A DNA stretch of 24,670 nt. Origin: an uncultured Alistipes sp. (lineage in GTDB: Bacteria > Bacteroidota > Bacteroidia > Bacteroidales > Rikenellaceae). Both the position numbers and the translations under genes were made by a program. The notes beneath the pieces were generated by a model. That model searched no databases. It was given only the letters and a program-made list of their open reading frames with translations, and was not told the origin of the DNA. Shown here piece by piece: positions 6,249-13,750 of the stretch. Where the stretch lies: contig USCH01000022.1 of assembly GCA_900553175.1 (NCBI GenBank), positions 1 through 24,670 of the forward strand, written 5' to 3'. Every line of letters starts with the position of its first letter. Position 1 is the first letter of the stretch.

Positions 6249-9194
6249 GTGAAGCGACTGGCGGCCATAGCCTTTGGGCTCTGTGTCCTTCTGGGGGCGC
6301 AGCGGGCTGCGGCACAGTATTATACGTGGGGCTCCGATCCCCCGAATCTGAAGTGGTCGACCATCCGCACGCCCGACGTGCGCATGATCTATCCCGATAC
6401 GGTGGCCGATGCGGCCCGGCGCACGCTGTTCTATGTCCGGACCGTGCAGCCCTACATCGGTTACGGCTTCCGGCACGGTCCGATGCGCATCCCGTTCGTC
6501 ATGCACCCCGAAAATTTCCGTTCGAACGGGCTGGTCATGTACCTGCCCAAACGCGTGGAGTTCCTCACCGCACCCGCGATCGAGAGCTATGCCATGCCGT
6601 GGTACAAGCAGCTGGCGGCCCACGAGTACCGCCATGCCGTGCAGTACAACAACCTCGACCGGGGGGTGATCCGGGTGCTGAGCCGGATTCTCGGCCAGCA
6701 GGGGTCGACCATCGGCCTGCTCTGCATGCCCATCTGGGCGATGGAGGGCGATGCCGTGATGACCGAAACCCAGATGGCGACCTTCGGCCGCGGGCTGCAA
6801 CCCTCCTTTTCGATGGGATTCCGGGCGTTGGGCAACATCGGCCGCGAACGCCGCAACCTCGACCGTTGGTTCTGCGGCTCCTACCGCGACTACACCCCCG
6901 ACCACTACGAACTGGGCTACCAGATCTGCTCCTACGCCTACGAGAAGTACGGCGAGAACATCTGGGACAAAGTAGCCTGGTACGGATCGCGCAATCCCTA
7001 TGTGCTGGCCACCACGCGCGTGGCGCTGGGCAAGTTCTACGGGACGAACGTCGGCCGTCTGTTCCGCGAGACGTTCGACGATCTGACCGCCTACTGGTCG
7101 TCGCTGCCCGATGAGCCGGACAGTGCCCGGCCGCTCGTCGCGCTGCCCGACGACGACCACACGACCTACCGCTGGCCGCTGGCCATCGCAGGCGGCGAGG
7201 TGCTCTCGCTCAAAAGCGATCTGAAACGGAGGAGCCCCCGGTTCGTCGCCATCGATCCGGCGACGGGGCGGGAGCGTACGCTCGCCTGCGTGGGAGCGGT
7301 CTCGACGCGCCCCGTGCTGGGCGGCGACGGCCGCCGCGTGTGGTGGACCGAATACCGGCGTTCGAAACTCTTCGAGCAGCGCGTCAACTCGCAGCTCTGT
7401 TACATGAATCTCTCCGACGGCCGCCCCCGGACGGCGGCGCGCGAGCGGCGGGTGCTCTATCCGACCTCGGCGGGCGACGCGCTGGCGTGGGTGGAGTACG
7501 ACTACGGCGGCACCTACTCGGTCGTCGTGCGCAGGGGCGGCGAACGCGAACGCTTCGAGGCGCCCCGCCGCACCGAACTGCACGGTCTGGCGTGGGACGA
7601 CCGCACGCAGGCATTCTACGTGCTGGCGACCGGCGAGGAGGGCATGCGCATCGCCCGGATCGGCGCCGACGGCCTGCACGACGTGACGGAGAGCTCTTTC
7701 GTGACGCTTTCTGACCTGCGGGCATCCGATGGCCGGCTCTACTACGGATCGATCGCTTCGGGCAAGGACGAGGCGTGGTGCTATGACCTTGCGGACGGAA
7801 ACCGATACCGGCTCACCACGTCGCGTTACGGGTCGTTCGATCCCTCGCCGTCGGACGGCGGCGTGCTCGTCACGACCTACGACAGACGGGGCTACCGCGT
7901 GGCCGTGCAGCCTTTCGACGAAGCGGAGCTCGTCGCCCGGGCGCCTGTCCGGGTGCCCGACGGACGGATCAACCCGCCGCGCCGCCGCTGGCCCGTGGTG
8001 AATCTGGACACGGTGCGTTTCACGGCGGAGGATTCGGTGCGTCAGGAGTCGGTGTTCCGGGCCAGACGCTACCGCAAGGCCCCCAATCTGCTGAACGTGC
8101 ACAGCTGGATGCCTGCGGCGTTCGACCCCTTCTCGGCGGTCGACGAACACGTCATCGACCTGAACGTGGGCGTGACGCTGCTTTCGCAGAATCTGCTTTC
8201 GAACACCGAGGCGTTCGCCTCCTACGGCTGGAACCGCAACGAGGGTTCGGTCGTGCGCGTCGGGGCGCGTTATTTCGGACTGGGCGTGCATTTCGACCTT
8301 GATGCGGCCTACGGCGGCAATCAGGTCTTCTACTCGCTGGGACAGTACAACGAGATCACCGGACGTTACGAATACCTCAAGCTGCCCTCGGCCGACCGCT
8401 ACTATTCGGTGGGGCTGGGCGCCACGCTGCCGCTGCGGTTCGAGTGCGGCAGCCGCACGCGCCAGCTGTCGCTCTCGGCCGGATGGAACTACTCCAACGG
8501 CATGGTGGCCAATCCGGGGCGCATCGAGTGGAAGGACCACAACCTGACCAATCTGGAACACATCGGTTTCCACGAGGGGCTGCACAAACTCTCTTTCGGC
8601 GCCGGATTCTCCGATCAGGTGCGGATGGCCCACCGCGATTTGGCTCCCCGCTGGGGCTATACGCTCAGCGCATCCTACACGTTCAATCCGGCCGACCGCT
8701 ACTTCAGCGACCTCATGTCGTTCTATGCCCAGGGCTACCTGCCGGGTGTGCGGCCGCACCACTCGCTTTCGCTGGCGGCCAACTACCAGACTTCGATCGG
8801 CGGTTACAAGTTCCCGTCGGGCTATGCGCCGCTGAGCTACCGTTCGGCGCGCCTCATCCCGCGGGGCTTCTCCTCGTCGGACATCCTGGCCAACGACTAC
8901 ACGGCCGTGGCGGTCAATTACCAGCTGCCCGTGTGGTATCCCGAGGGAGGCATCAATTCGGTGCTCTATTTCAAGCGCGTGCGGGTGAACGTGGGCGGCG
9001 ACTTCGCCCAGTTCCGCGACGTGAAGTTCCGCGGCCTGGCGTGGCGCCGGATCTGGTCGGTGGGGGCCGATCTGGTCCTCGATGTCAACATCTTCCGCCA
9101 GCCCGCCTCGGCCACTTCGTCGGTGAAGCTCTCGGTCTACCATCCGTCGAGCGGCGGCGTGTGGTTCGGCGCTTCGGTGGGTCTGCCGTTTTAG
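6249..9194 (+). CDS. Secreted HExxH metalloprotease-like / propeller / outer-membrane barrel fusion
   Basis: 981 residues from GTG at 6249. This start gives a textbook signal peptide (VKRLAAIAFGLCVLLGAQRAAAQ); the next in-frame ATG lies about 46 codons on and would remove it. Residues 25-285 hold a gluzincin-like site: HEYRH at 125-129 and a candidate third zinc ligand E166 in MEGDAVMTE. About 300-600 has repeated short strand patterns with YR, W and D-G turns (for example RIARIGADGLHDVT, WCYDLADGNRYRLTT) like a TolB/WD40-type beta-propeller. From about 635 the sequence alternates aromatic/polar strands (VGARYFGLGVHFDLDAAYGG, YTLSASYTF) and ends in a terminal Phe, as outer-membrane barrels do. 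I infer an outer-membrane protein displaying a protease-like domain; substrate unknown. No lipobox. It follows the SUI1 gene by 2 nt. The protein family is not one I can name. Confidence 0.85.
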   Translation: MKRLAAIAFGLCVLLGAQRAAAQYYTWGSDPPNLKWSTIRTPDVRMIYPDTVADAARRTLFYVRTVQPYIGYGFRHGPMRIPFVMHPENFRSNGLVMYLPKRVEFLTAPAIESYAMPWYKQLAAHEYRHAVQYNNLDRGVIRVLSRILGQQGSTIGLLCMPIWAMEGDAVMTETQMATFGRGLQPSFSMGFRALGNIGRERRNLDRWFCGSYRDYTPDHYELGYQICSYAYEKYGENIWDKVAWYGSRNPYVLATTRVALGKFYGTNVGRLFRETFDDLTAYWSSLPDEPDSARPLVALPDDDHTTYRWPLAIAGGEVLSLKSDLKRRSPRFVAIDPATGRERTLACVGAVSTRPVLGGDGRRVWWTEYRRSKLFEQRVNSQLCYMNLSDGRPRTAARERRVLYPTSAGDALAWVEYDYGGTYSVVVRRGGERERFEAPRRTELHGLAWDDRTQAFYVLATGEEGMRIARIGADGLHDVTESSFVTLSDLRASDGRLYYGSIASGKDEAWCYDLADGNRYRLTTSRYGSFDPSPSDGGVLVTTYDRRGYRVAVQPFDEAELVARAPVRVPDGRINPPRRRWPVVNLDTVRFTAEDSVRQESVFRARRYRKAPNLLNVHSWMPAAFDPFSAVDEHVIDLNVGVTLLSQNLLSNTEAFASYGWNRNEGSVVRVGARYFGLGVHFDLDAAYGGNQVFYSLGQYNEITGRYEYLKLPSADRYYSVGLGATLPLRFECGSRTRQLSLSAGWNYSNGMVANPGRIEWKDHNLTNLEHIGFHEGLHKLSFGAGFSDQVRMAHRDLAPRWGYTLSASYTFNPADRYFSDLMSFYAQGYLPGVRPHHSLSLAANYQTSIGGYKFPSGYAPLSYRSARLIPRGFSSSDILANDYTAVAVNYQLPVWYPEGGINSVLYFKRVRVNVGGDFAQFRDVKFRGLAWRRIWSVGADLVLDVNIFRQPASATSSVKLSVYHPSSGGVWFGASVGLPF

Positions 9195-9205
9195 GCGCCG
9201 GGGCG

Positions 9206-9267
9206 CCTCCGGAGTCGGCGGAGAGGAGGTGCATGCCGGGGGCGCGGCGCCCCGAAGCATATGATCG
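9206..9267 (+). repeat. Intergenic repeat element, copy A
   Basis: Contains CCTCCGGAG (9206-9214), CGGAG, then the 20-bp core starting GCATGCCGGG at 9231-9250 and TATGATC at 9260-9266. The core matches copy B near 17.6 kb at 19 of 20 positions; copy A has about 10 extra nt before TATGATC. A GGGGCG/CGCCCC hairpin sits in the core region. Confidence 0.55.
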
Positions 9268-9279
9268 CGTTTTTTTTGA
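9236..9279 (+). terminator. Weak possible terminator after the metalloprotease-barrel gene
   Basis: Six-bp GC hairpin (GGGGCG with CGCCCC) near 9238-9253, with outer ATGC/GCAT pairing possible, followed after about 16 nt by GTTTTTTTTG at 9270-9279. The gap between stem and T-run is too long for a canonical terminator. Confidence 0.3.
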
Positions 9280-9286
9280 TTCCCGA

Positions 9287-9320
9287 TTGTTAATTCTTCA
9301 TTCGATTTTCCGTATCTTCG
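9287..9320 (+). promoter_or_regulatory. Putative promoter of the PBP1A gene
   Basis: TTG at 9287-9289, 23-bp spacer, TATCTTCG at 9313-9320 (one mismatch from TAnnTTTG). The -7 element ends 16 nt before the ATG at 9337, so the leader would be only about 10 nt. Confidence 0.5.
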
Positions 9321-9336
9321 CATCAAATTCGGCATC

Positions 9337-11748
9337 ATGGCACAAAAGCAGAGGAGGGGCCTCGGCCCCAATGGGATCAAATGGCTGTGGATCGCGGCGT
9401 TCGCACCGTTTGCCGCGGTGGGCGTGCTGCTGCTTCTCACGGCGGCCGGTCTGTTCGGACGCATGCCGTCGTTCGAGGAGCTGGAGAATCCGCGCAGCAA
9501 CCTGTCGACCGAAATCTACTCGGAGGACGGCAAGGTCATCGGTTCGTTCTTCGTGCAGAACCGCTCCTACGTGCAGTATGCCGATCTTTTCCCGGCCGAT
9601 TCGACGCTCCGCATCCGTCTGGGGGGCCGCGAGGTGCCGCCCGTGGTCGCCGCGCTGATCGCCACCGAGGATGTCCGCTTCCGCAGCCATTCGGGCATCG
9701 ACATCCCCTCGCTGGCCCGTGTGGCGGTGAAAACCGTGCTCATGCAGAACACCTCGCAGGGCGGCGGCTCGACCATCACGCAGCAGCTGGCCAAGAACCT
9801 CTTTCCGCGCGACACGGCCCGGCACCGCGGCCGGGTGGCCCGCACGGCCAAGCTCGTCTCGTCGAAGTTCAAGGAGTGGATCACGGCCCTGAAACTCGAA
9901 TACAACTACACCAAGGAGGAGATCGCGGCGATGTACCTCAATACGGTCGAGTACGGATCGAACGCCTACGGCATCAAGTCGGCGGCCCACACGTTCTTCA
10001 ACAAGGAGCCGCACGAGCTCAACGTGCAGGAGGCGGCCGTGCTGGTGGGGGTGGTCAACGCGCCTACGCGCTATTCGCCGGTGCGCAACTACGACAACGC
10101 GCTCGCGCGCCGCAATCTGGTTCTCGCGCGCATGGCGGCGGCCGGAGCCCTGAGCCGCCACCGGTGCGATTCGCTCTCGGCGCTTCCCATCGTGCTGAAC
10201 TACAAGCCCGTGTCGCACAACGAGGGTACGGCGACCTATTTCCGCGAGATGCTGCGTCTGGTGATGACGGCCGAGCCGCCCCGCCGCAACCAGTTCTACA
10301 ACGAGTGGGACTACGACGAGGCCGTGCGCGAATACGAGGCGAATCCGCTCATGGGGTGGTGCCGCAAGAACCGCAAGGCCGACGGCGAACCCTACAACAT
10401 CTACCGCGACGGACTGAAGATCTACACCACGATCAACTCGTCGATGCAGACCTATGCCGAACGCGCCGTGCAGAAGCAGCTCGAGTCGGTGATCCAGCCC
10501 GCCATGGACGACCAGTACCGCCGCACGAAGGTGCTCTTTCTGGACACCGACCGCGAGGAGCGCGACCGCATCGTGAAGCGGGCGATCCGCTATTCGGACC
10601 GCTACCGCGAGATGAAGAACGCCGGAGCGAGCCAGCGCGAGATCGAGGCTTCGTTCGACAAACCCTGCTCGATGAAGGTCTTCACCTACCGCGGCGAGCG
10701 CGACACGCTCATGACCCCGCGCGACTCGATCCTGCACCACAAGCGCATCATGCGGGCCGCGATGGTGGCCATCGACCCCCGCACGGGCTTCGTGAAGGCC
10801 TATGTCGGCGGCCCCAACTTCCGTTATTTCAAGTACGACATGGCCCGGCAGGGCAAGCGGCAGATCGGATCGACGATCAAACCGTTCGTCTACACCTTCG
10901 CCGTCGACCATCTGGGCCTTTCGCCCTGTACGCCGGTTCCGAACCTGCCCGTGACCATCGAGACGGCGGGCGGCACGGCCTGGTCGCCCAAGGAGGCGGG
11001 CAAGGTCGAGCAGAACGGCGAACTGCACCCGCTGTCGTGGGGGCTGGCGCACAGCCGCAACAACTATTCGGCCTGGATCATGAAGCAGGCCAGACAGCCC
11101 GAGGCCGTGGCCGATTTCATCCACAACATGGGCATCCGCAGCTACATCGACCCGGTGCCGGCGCTCTGTCTCGGCACCTCGGAGTCGAACGTGTACGAGC
11201 TCACGAGCGCTTTCACGACCTTCGCCAATCAGGGCGTGCACAACGATGCGATCTTCGTCACGCGCATCGAGGATCGTCAGGGCAACCTGATCGCCTCGTT
11301 CATCCCCCAGTCCCAGGACGCCGTGAGCGAACGGACGGCCTACACGATGCTCACCATGCTTCAGGGCGTGGTGACGGGCGGCACGGCCGGCCGGCTGCGC
11401 TGGCAGTTCGGACTGGACGGCGTGGAGATCGGCGGCAAGACCGGCACCTCGAACAAGAACCGCGACGCGTGGTTCGTGGGCGTCGCACCCCGGCTGGTGG
11501 CCGGAGCGTGGGTCGGCGGCGAGGATCAGGCCGTGCACCTGCTCGCGCGCGGCGAGGGCAGCGTGATGGCCCTGCCGATCGTGGGCGATTTCCTCAAGCA
11601 GGTCTACGACGACGGCGGGCTGGGCGTGACGCGTGCCGACCGCTTCACCCGTCCGGCGCTGATGCCCCGCTACGACTGCGACGAGCAGCCTTTCGAGGAG
11701 CGGGCCTCCGAGACGGGCATCGCCGAGGACGATGCGTTCTTCGATTGA
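9337..11748 (+). CDS. mrcA: Bifunctional peptidoglycan synthase, class A PBP (PBP1A type)
   Basis: 803 residues. It polymerises lipid II glycan (GT51) and crosslinks stem peptides (DD-transpeptidase) on the periplasmic side of the inner membrane. A short cytoplasmic tail precedes one transmembrane helix at about 14-40. GT51 motifs: IATEDVRFRSHSGID (catalytic E111 region) and GGGSTITQQLAKNLF at 142-156, then AAMYLNTVEYG. Transpeptidase motifs: S512-T-I-K515 (nucleophile), S573-R-N575 and K701-T-G. A region of about 100 residues between the domains (TDREERDRIVKRA...) fits the longer Bacteroidetes PBP1A form. The acidic C-terminus ends AEDDAFFD. It is followed after 43 nt by asd, whose product feeds diaminopimelate synthesis, so co-transcription would make metabolic sense, though this is inference. 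Confidence 0.97.
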   Translation: MAQKQRRGLGPNGIKWLWIAAFAPFAAVGVLLLLTAAGLFGRMPSFEELENPRSNLSTEIYSEDGKVIGSFFVQNRSYVQYADLFPADSTLRIRLGGREVPPVVAALIATEDVRFRSHSGIDIPSLARVAVKTVLMQNTSQGGGSTITQQLAKNLFPRDTARHRGRVARTAKLVSSKFKEWITALKLEYNYTKEEIAAMYLNTVEYGSNAYGIKSAAHTFFNKEPHELNVQEAAVLVGVVNAPTRYSPVRNYDNALARRNLVLARMAAAGALSRHRCDSLSALPIVLNYKPVSHNEGTATYFREMLRLVMTAEPPRRNQFYNEWDYDEAVREYEANPLMGWCRKNRKADGEPYNIYRDGLKIYTTINSSMQTYAERAVQKQLESVIQPAMDDQYRRTKVLFLDTDREERDRIVKRAIRYSDRYREMKNAGASQREIEASFDKPCSMKVFTYRGERDTLMTPRDSILHHKRIMRAAMVAIDPRTGFVKAYVGGPNFRYFKYDMARQGKRQIGSTIKPFVYTFAVDHLGLSPCTPVPNLPVTIETAGGTAWSPKEAGKVEQNGELHPLSWGLAHSRNNYSAWIMKQARQPEAVADFIHNMGIRSYIDPVPALCLGTSESNVYELTSAFTTFANQGVHNDAIFVTRIEDRQGNLIASFIPQSQDAVSERTAYTMLTMLQGVVTGGTAGRLRWQFGLDGVEIGGKTGTSNKNRDAWFVGVAPRLVAGAWVGGEDQAVHLLARGEGSVMALPIVGDFLKQVYDDGGLGVTRADRFTRPALMPRYDCDEQPFEERASETGIAEDDAFFD

Positions 11749-11752
11749 CGTT

Positions 11753-11766
11753 TTTTTTCGAAAAAA
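11753..11766. repeat. T/A palindrome before asd
   Basis: TTTTTTCGAAAAAA lies in the 43-nt gap between PBP1A and asd. It resembles the palindrome next to the pyrH promoter. Downstream TACATATTC is only a poor match to a -7 element, so a separate asd promoter is uncertain. Confidence 0.4.
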
Positions 11767-11791
11767 GAGTACATATTCAGCCTTTTCAGCC

Positions 11792-12784
11792 ATGAAAATA
11801 GCGATCGTAGGGGCCAGCGGGGCCGTTGGTCAGGAGTTTCTGAAGATTTTGGAGCAGCGTCCGATTGCCATCGACGAACTGCTGCTTTTCGGCTCGGAGC
11901 GCAGTGCGGGCCGCACCTACCGTTTCCGCGGCCGGGAGATCGAGGTGCGCCTCTTGCAGCACAACGACGATTTCCGGGGCGTGGATTTCGCGCTCACGTC
12001 GGCGGGAGCCGGCACCTCGCGCGAGTTCGCCGACACGATCACCGGGCACGGCGCCGTGATGATCGACAATTCGAGCGCGTTCCGCATGGACGACGACGTG
12101 CCTCTGGTCGTCCCCGAGGTCAATCCCGACGACGCGAAGCGGGCGCCGCGCCGCATCATCGCCAATCCCAACTGCACGACCATCCAGATGGTCGTGGCCT
12201 TGCAGGCCATCGAACGGCTCTCGCACATCCGCCGCGTGCATGTGGCCACCTACCAGTCGGCCAGCGGCGCCGGCGCCGCTGCCATGGCCGAGTTGCAGCG
12301 GCAGCACGGAGAGCTGGCCCGCGGCGAGGAGCCGACGGTCGAGAAGTTCGCCTTTCAGATCGCCGACAATGTGATTCCCCACATCGATGTCTTCACCGAC
12401 AACGACTACACCAAGGAGGAGATGAAGATGTACCACGAGACGCGCAAGATCATGCACTCCGACATCCGCGTGTCGGCTACGTGCGTGCGCGTGCCCGTCA
12501 TGCGCGCCCACTCCGAAAGCGTGTGGGCGGAGACCGAGCGTCCCGTGTCGGTCGGAGAGGCCCGGGCGGCTTTCGCTGCGGCGCCCGGTGTGGTGCTGAT
12601 GGACGAGCCTGCGGAGAAGGTCTATCCCATGCCGCTCTTCACGGCGGGTCAGGACCCTGTATACGTGGGGCGCATCCGCAAGGACCTGACGTCGGAGTGC
12701 GGCCTTGCCTTCTGGTGCGTGAGCGACCAGATCCGCAAGGGCGCAGCGCTCAATGCGGTGCAGATTCTGGAGACGCTGCTTTGA
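11792..12784 (+). CDS. asd: Aspartate-semialdehyde dehydrogenase
   Basis: 330 residues from ATG at 11792; the frame stays open upstream, but MKIAIVGASGAVGQEF is the natural N-terminus, with the NADP-binding GxSGAVG at residues 7-13. The enzyme reduces beta-aspartyl phosphate to aspartate semialdehyde, the branch point to lysine/diaminopimelate, threonine and methionine. Catalytic cysteine C128 lies in ANPNCTTIQ. Other family segments are ALTSAGAGTSREFA, MIDNSSAFRMDDDVPLVVPEVN, TYQSASGAGAAAM and the substrate arginine region SATCVRVPVMRAHSESV. Length and motifs fit the larger bacterial Asd class. It follows the PBP1A gene by 43 nt and may be read from the same transcript. No intrinsic terminator is visible after the stop; instead a G-rich spacer follows. 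Confidence 0.97.
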   Translation: MKIAIVGASGAVGQEFLKILEQRPIAIDELLLFGSERSAGRTYRFRGREIEVRLLQHNDDFRGVDFALTSAGAGTSREFADTITGHGAVMIDNSSAFRMDDDVPLVVPEVNPDDAKRAPRRIIANPNCTTIQMVVALQAIERLSHIRRVHVATYQSASGAGAAAMAELQRQHGELARGEEPTVEKFAFQIADNVIPHIDVFTDNDYTKEEMKMYHETRKIMHSDIRVSATCVRVPVMRAHSESVWAETERPVSVGEARAAFAAAPGVVLMDEPAEKVYPMPLFTAGQDPVYVGRIRKDLTSECGLAFWCVSDQIRKGAALNAVQILETLL

Positions 12785-13009
12785 GCGTTGCCCGGGGCGG
12801 TTCCGGGTTTCCGGGTTCGGATCGGACTCCTGCTGGGGGCTTTCCGCTTCCGGATCCCCGGGGGCTGCGGGTTTCGGGCTGCCGGGCTGCGGGACGGCTG
12901 CGGGTCCGAGTGCGGTCCGGGGCCGATGGACGGGGTGCGTTCAGCGGGGTTCCGGCACCGAATTTGCGTCGCTCCTCGCGGACTTTGGGGTCCGTAACTT
13001 AAAATCGTT
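12785..13009 (+). other. G-rich intergenic spacer upstream of sod
   Basis: About 260 bp between asd and the superoxide dismutase gene. No gene is supported. The plus strand is strongly G-rich with repeated CGGG and GCTGCGGG units, including a G-quadruplex motif at 12860-12893. It may be part of the sod leader or the 3' end of the asd transcript. No clean TTG/TAnnTTTG promoter is seen; TAACTTAA near 12996 is a poor -7 match. Confidence 0.6.
12860..12893 (+). other. Predicted G-quadruplex motif
   Basis: Five G-runs at 12860-12864, 12869-12871, 12876-12878, 12884-12886 and 12891-12893, with loops of 4, 4, 5 and 4 nt; a sixth GGG at 12902-12904. This satisfies the usual G3+N1-7 rule with one spare run. 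Confidence 0.6.
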
Positions 13010-13048
13010 GTGACAATCATGTTTCGAACCTTTTTCATACTATCTTTT

Positions 13049-13660
13049 ATGGCTATCACCGACTCACGGACCGCGGTGCGTATCGCCCCGCGCGATCTTC
13101 CCTACGCGTACGACGCGTTGCAGCCTCAGATTTCCGAGGAGACGCTGCGCTACCACCACGACAAGCACTACGTGGGCTATGTCAACAAACTCAACGAACT
13201 GATCGTCGACACCTCCTATGCCGGGCAGCCGCTCGAAGACATCGTCGTGTCGGCCGACGGTCCGATTTTCAACAATGCGGCGCAGGCCTGGAACCATGAA
13301 TTCTATTTCGACCAGTTCTCGCCCGCCCCGCAAACGGAGCCCCAAGGAGCGCTGAAAGAGGCGGTCGAGGAGGCGTTCGGTTCGTTCGACGCGATGAAAA
13401 AACGGATCGGCGAAGCGGCCGCCTCGCTCTTCGGTTCGGGCTGGGTGTGGCTCGTCGCCGACAAGGAGGGCAAGTTGAGCGTGGTGAGCGAACCGAACGC
13501 CGGCAATCCGCTCGTGCGCGGCCTTCGTCCGCTGCTGACCGTCGATGTCTGGGAGCACGCCTACTACCTCGACTACCGCAACCGCCGGCCCGATGCCGTC
13601 GCCGCACTCTGGGAGCGTGTCGACTGGAAGAGAATCGGCGAACGCTACGAGAGGAAATAG
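13049..13660 (+). CDS. sodB: Superoxide dismutase, Fe-type or cambialistic
   Basis: 203 residues from ATG at 13049. It converts superoxide to O2 and H2O2 in the cytoplasm. Metal-ligand regions are clear: YHHDKHYVGYVNKLN (first His), NNAAQAWNHEFYF (second His) and LTVDVWEHAYYLDY (Asp and third His). The Gln in AAQAWNH and the absence of the MnSOD-type Gly/Gln pattern favour an iron or cambialistic enzyme, as in Bacteroides. Start is uncertain: the same frame opens at GTG 13010 and ATG 13019, which would add FRTFFILSF, a hydrophobic stretch. A GTG at 13076 would give an N-terminus the same length as E. coli SodB. A TATCTTTT sequence at 13041-13048 resembles a -7 element; if it is real, only the 13076 start would be on the transcript. 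I keep 13049 as a compromise that gives a normal length. Single gene with its own terminator. Confidence 0.95.
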   Translation: MAITDSRTAVRIAPRDLPYAYDALQPQISEETLRYHHDKHYVGYVNKLNELIVDTSYAGQPLEDIVVSADGPIFNNAAQAWNHEFYFDQFSPAPQTEPQGALKEAVEEAFGSFDAMKKRIGEAAASLFGSGWVWLVADKEGKLSVVSEPNAGNPLVRGLRPLLTVDVWEHAYYLDYRNRRPDAVAALWERVDWKRIGERYERK

Positions 13661-13694
13661 CCCCGTCCGCCGCCCGCTCCGCAACGGAGACAGA

Positions 13695-13720
13695 CCGCCT
13701 TTGAAAAAGGCGGTTTTTTT
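13695..13720 (+). terminator. Rho-independent terminator of sodB
   Basis: 8-bp stem CCGCCTTT (13695-13702) with AAAGGCGG (13706-13713), 3-nt loop GAA, then seven Ts at 13714-13720. Overlaps the -33 element of the next promoter. Confidence 0.88.
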
Positions 13721-13730
13721 GTTATTTTTG
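13701..13730 (+). promoter_or_regulatory. Promoter of the GT22 gene, nested in the sod terminator
   Basis: TTG at 13701-13703 lies in the terminator stem-loop, then a 19-bp spacer covering the T-tract, then TATTTTTG at 13723-13730, an exact -7 match. Predicted leader is about 13 nt before the ATG at 13751. Confidence 0.6.
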
Positions 13731-13750
13731 TCGCCGAATTTGTCCGAAAC

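Noticed and set aside
6171..9500. 1109-codon open frame on the minus strand antisense to the metalloprotease-barrel gene
   Set aside because: Low-complexity, His/Arg/Gly/Val-rich translation without domain signals; it arises because high GC removes stop codons opposite the real gene. The plus-strand gene has signal peptide and motifs.
9298..11793. 831-codon minus-strand frame opposite PBP1A
   Set aside because: Shadow of PBP1A with no recognisable motifs; the plus strand carries all GT51 and transpeptidase motifs.
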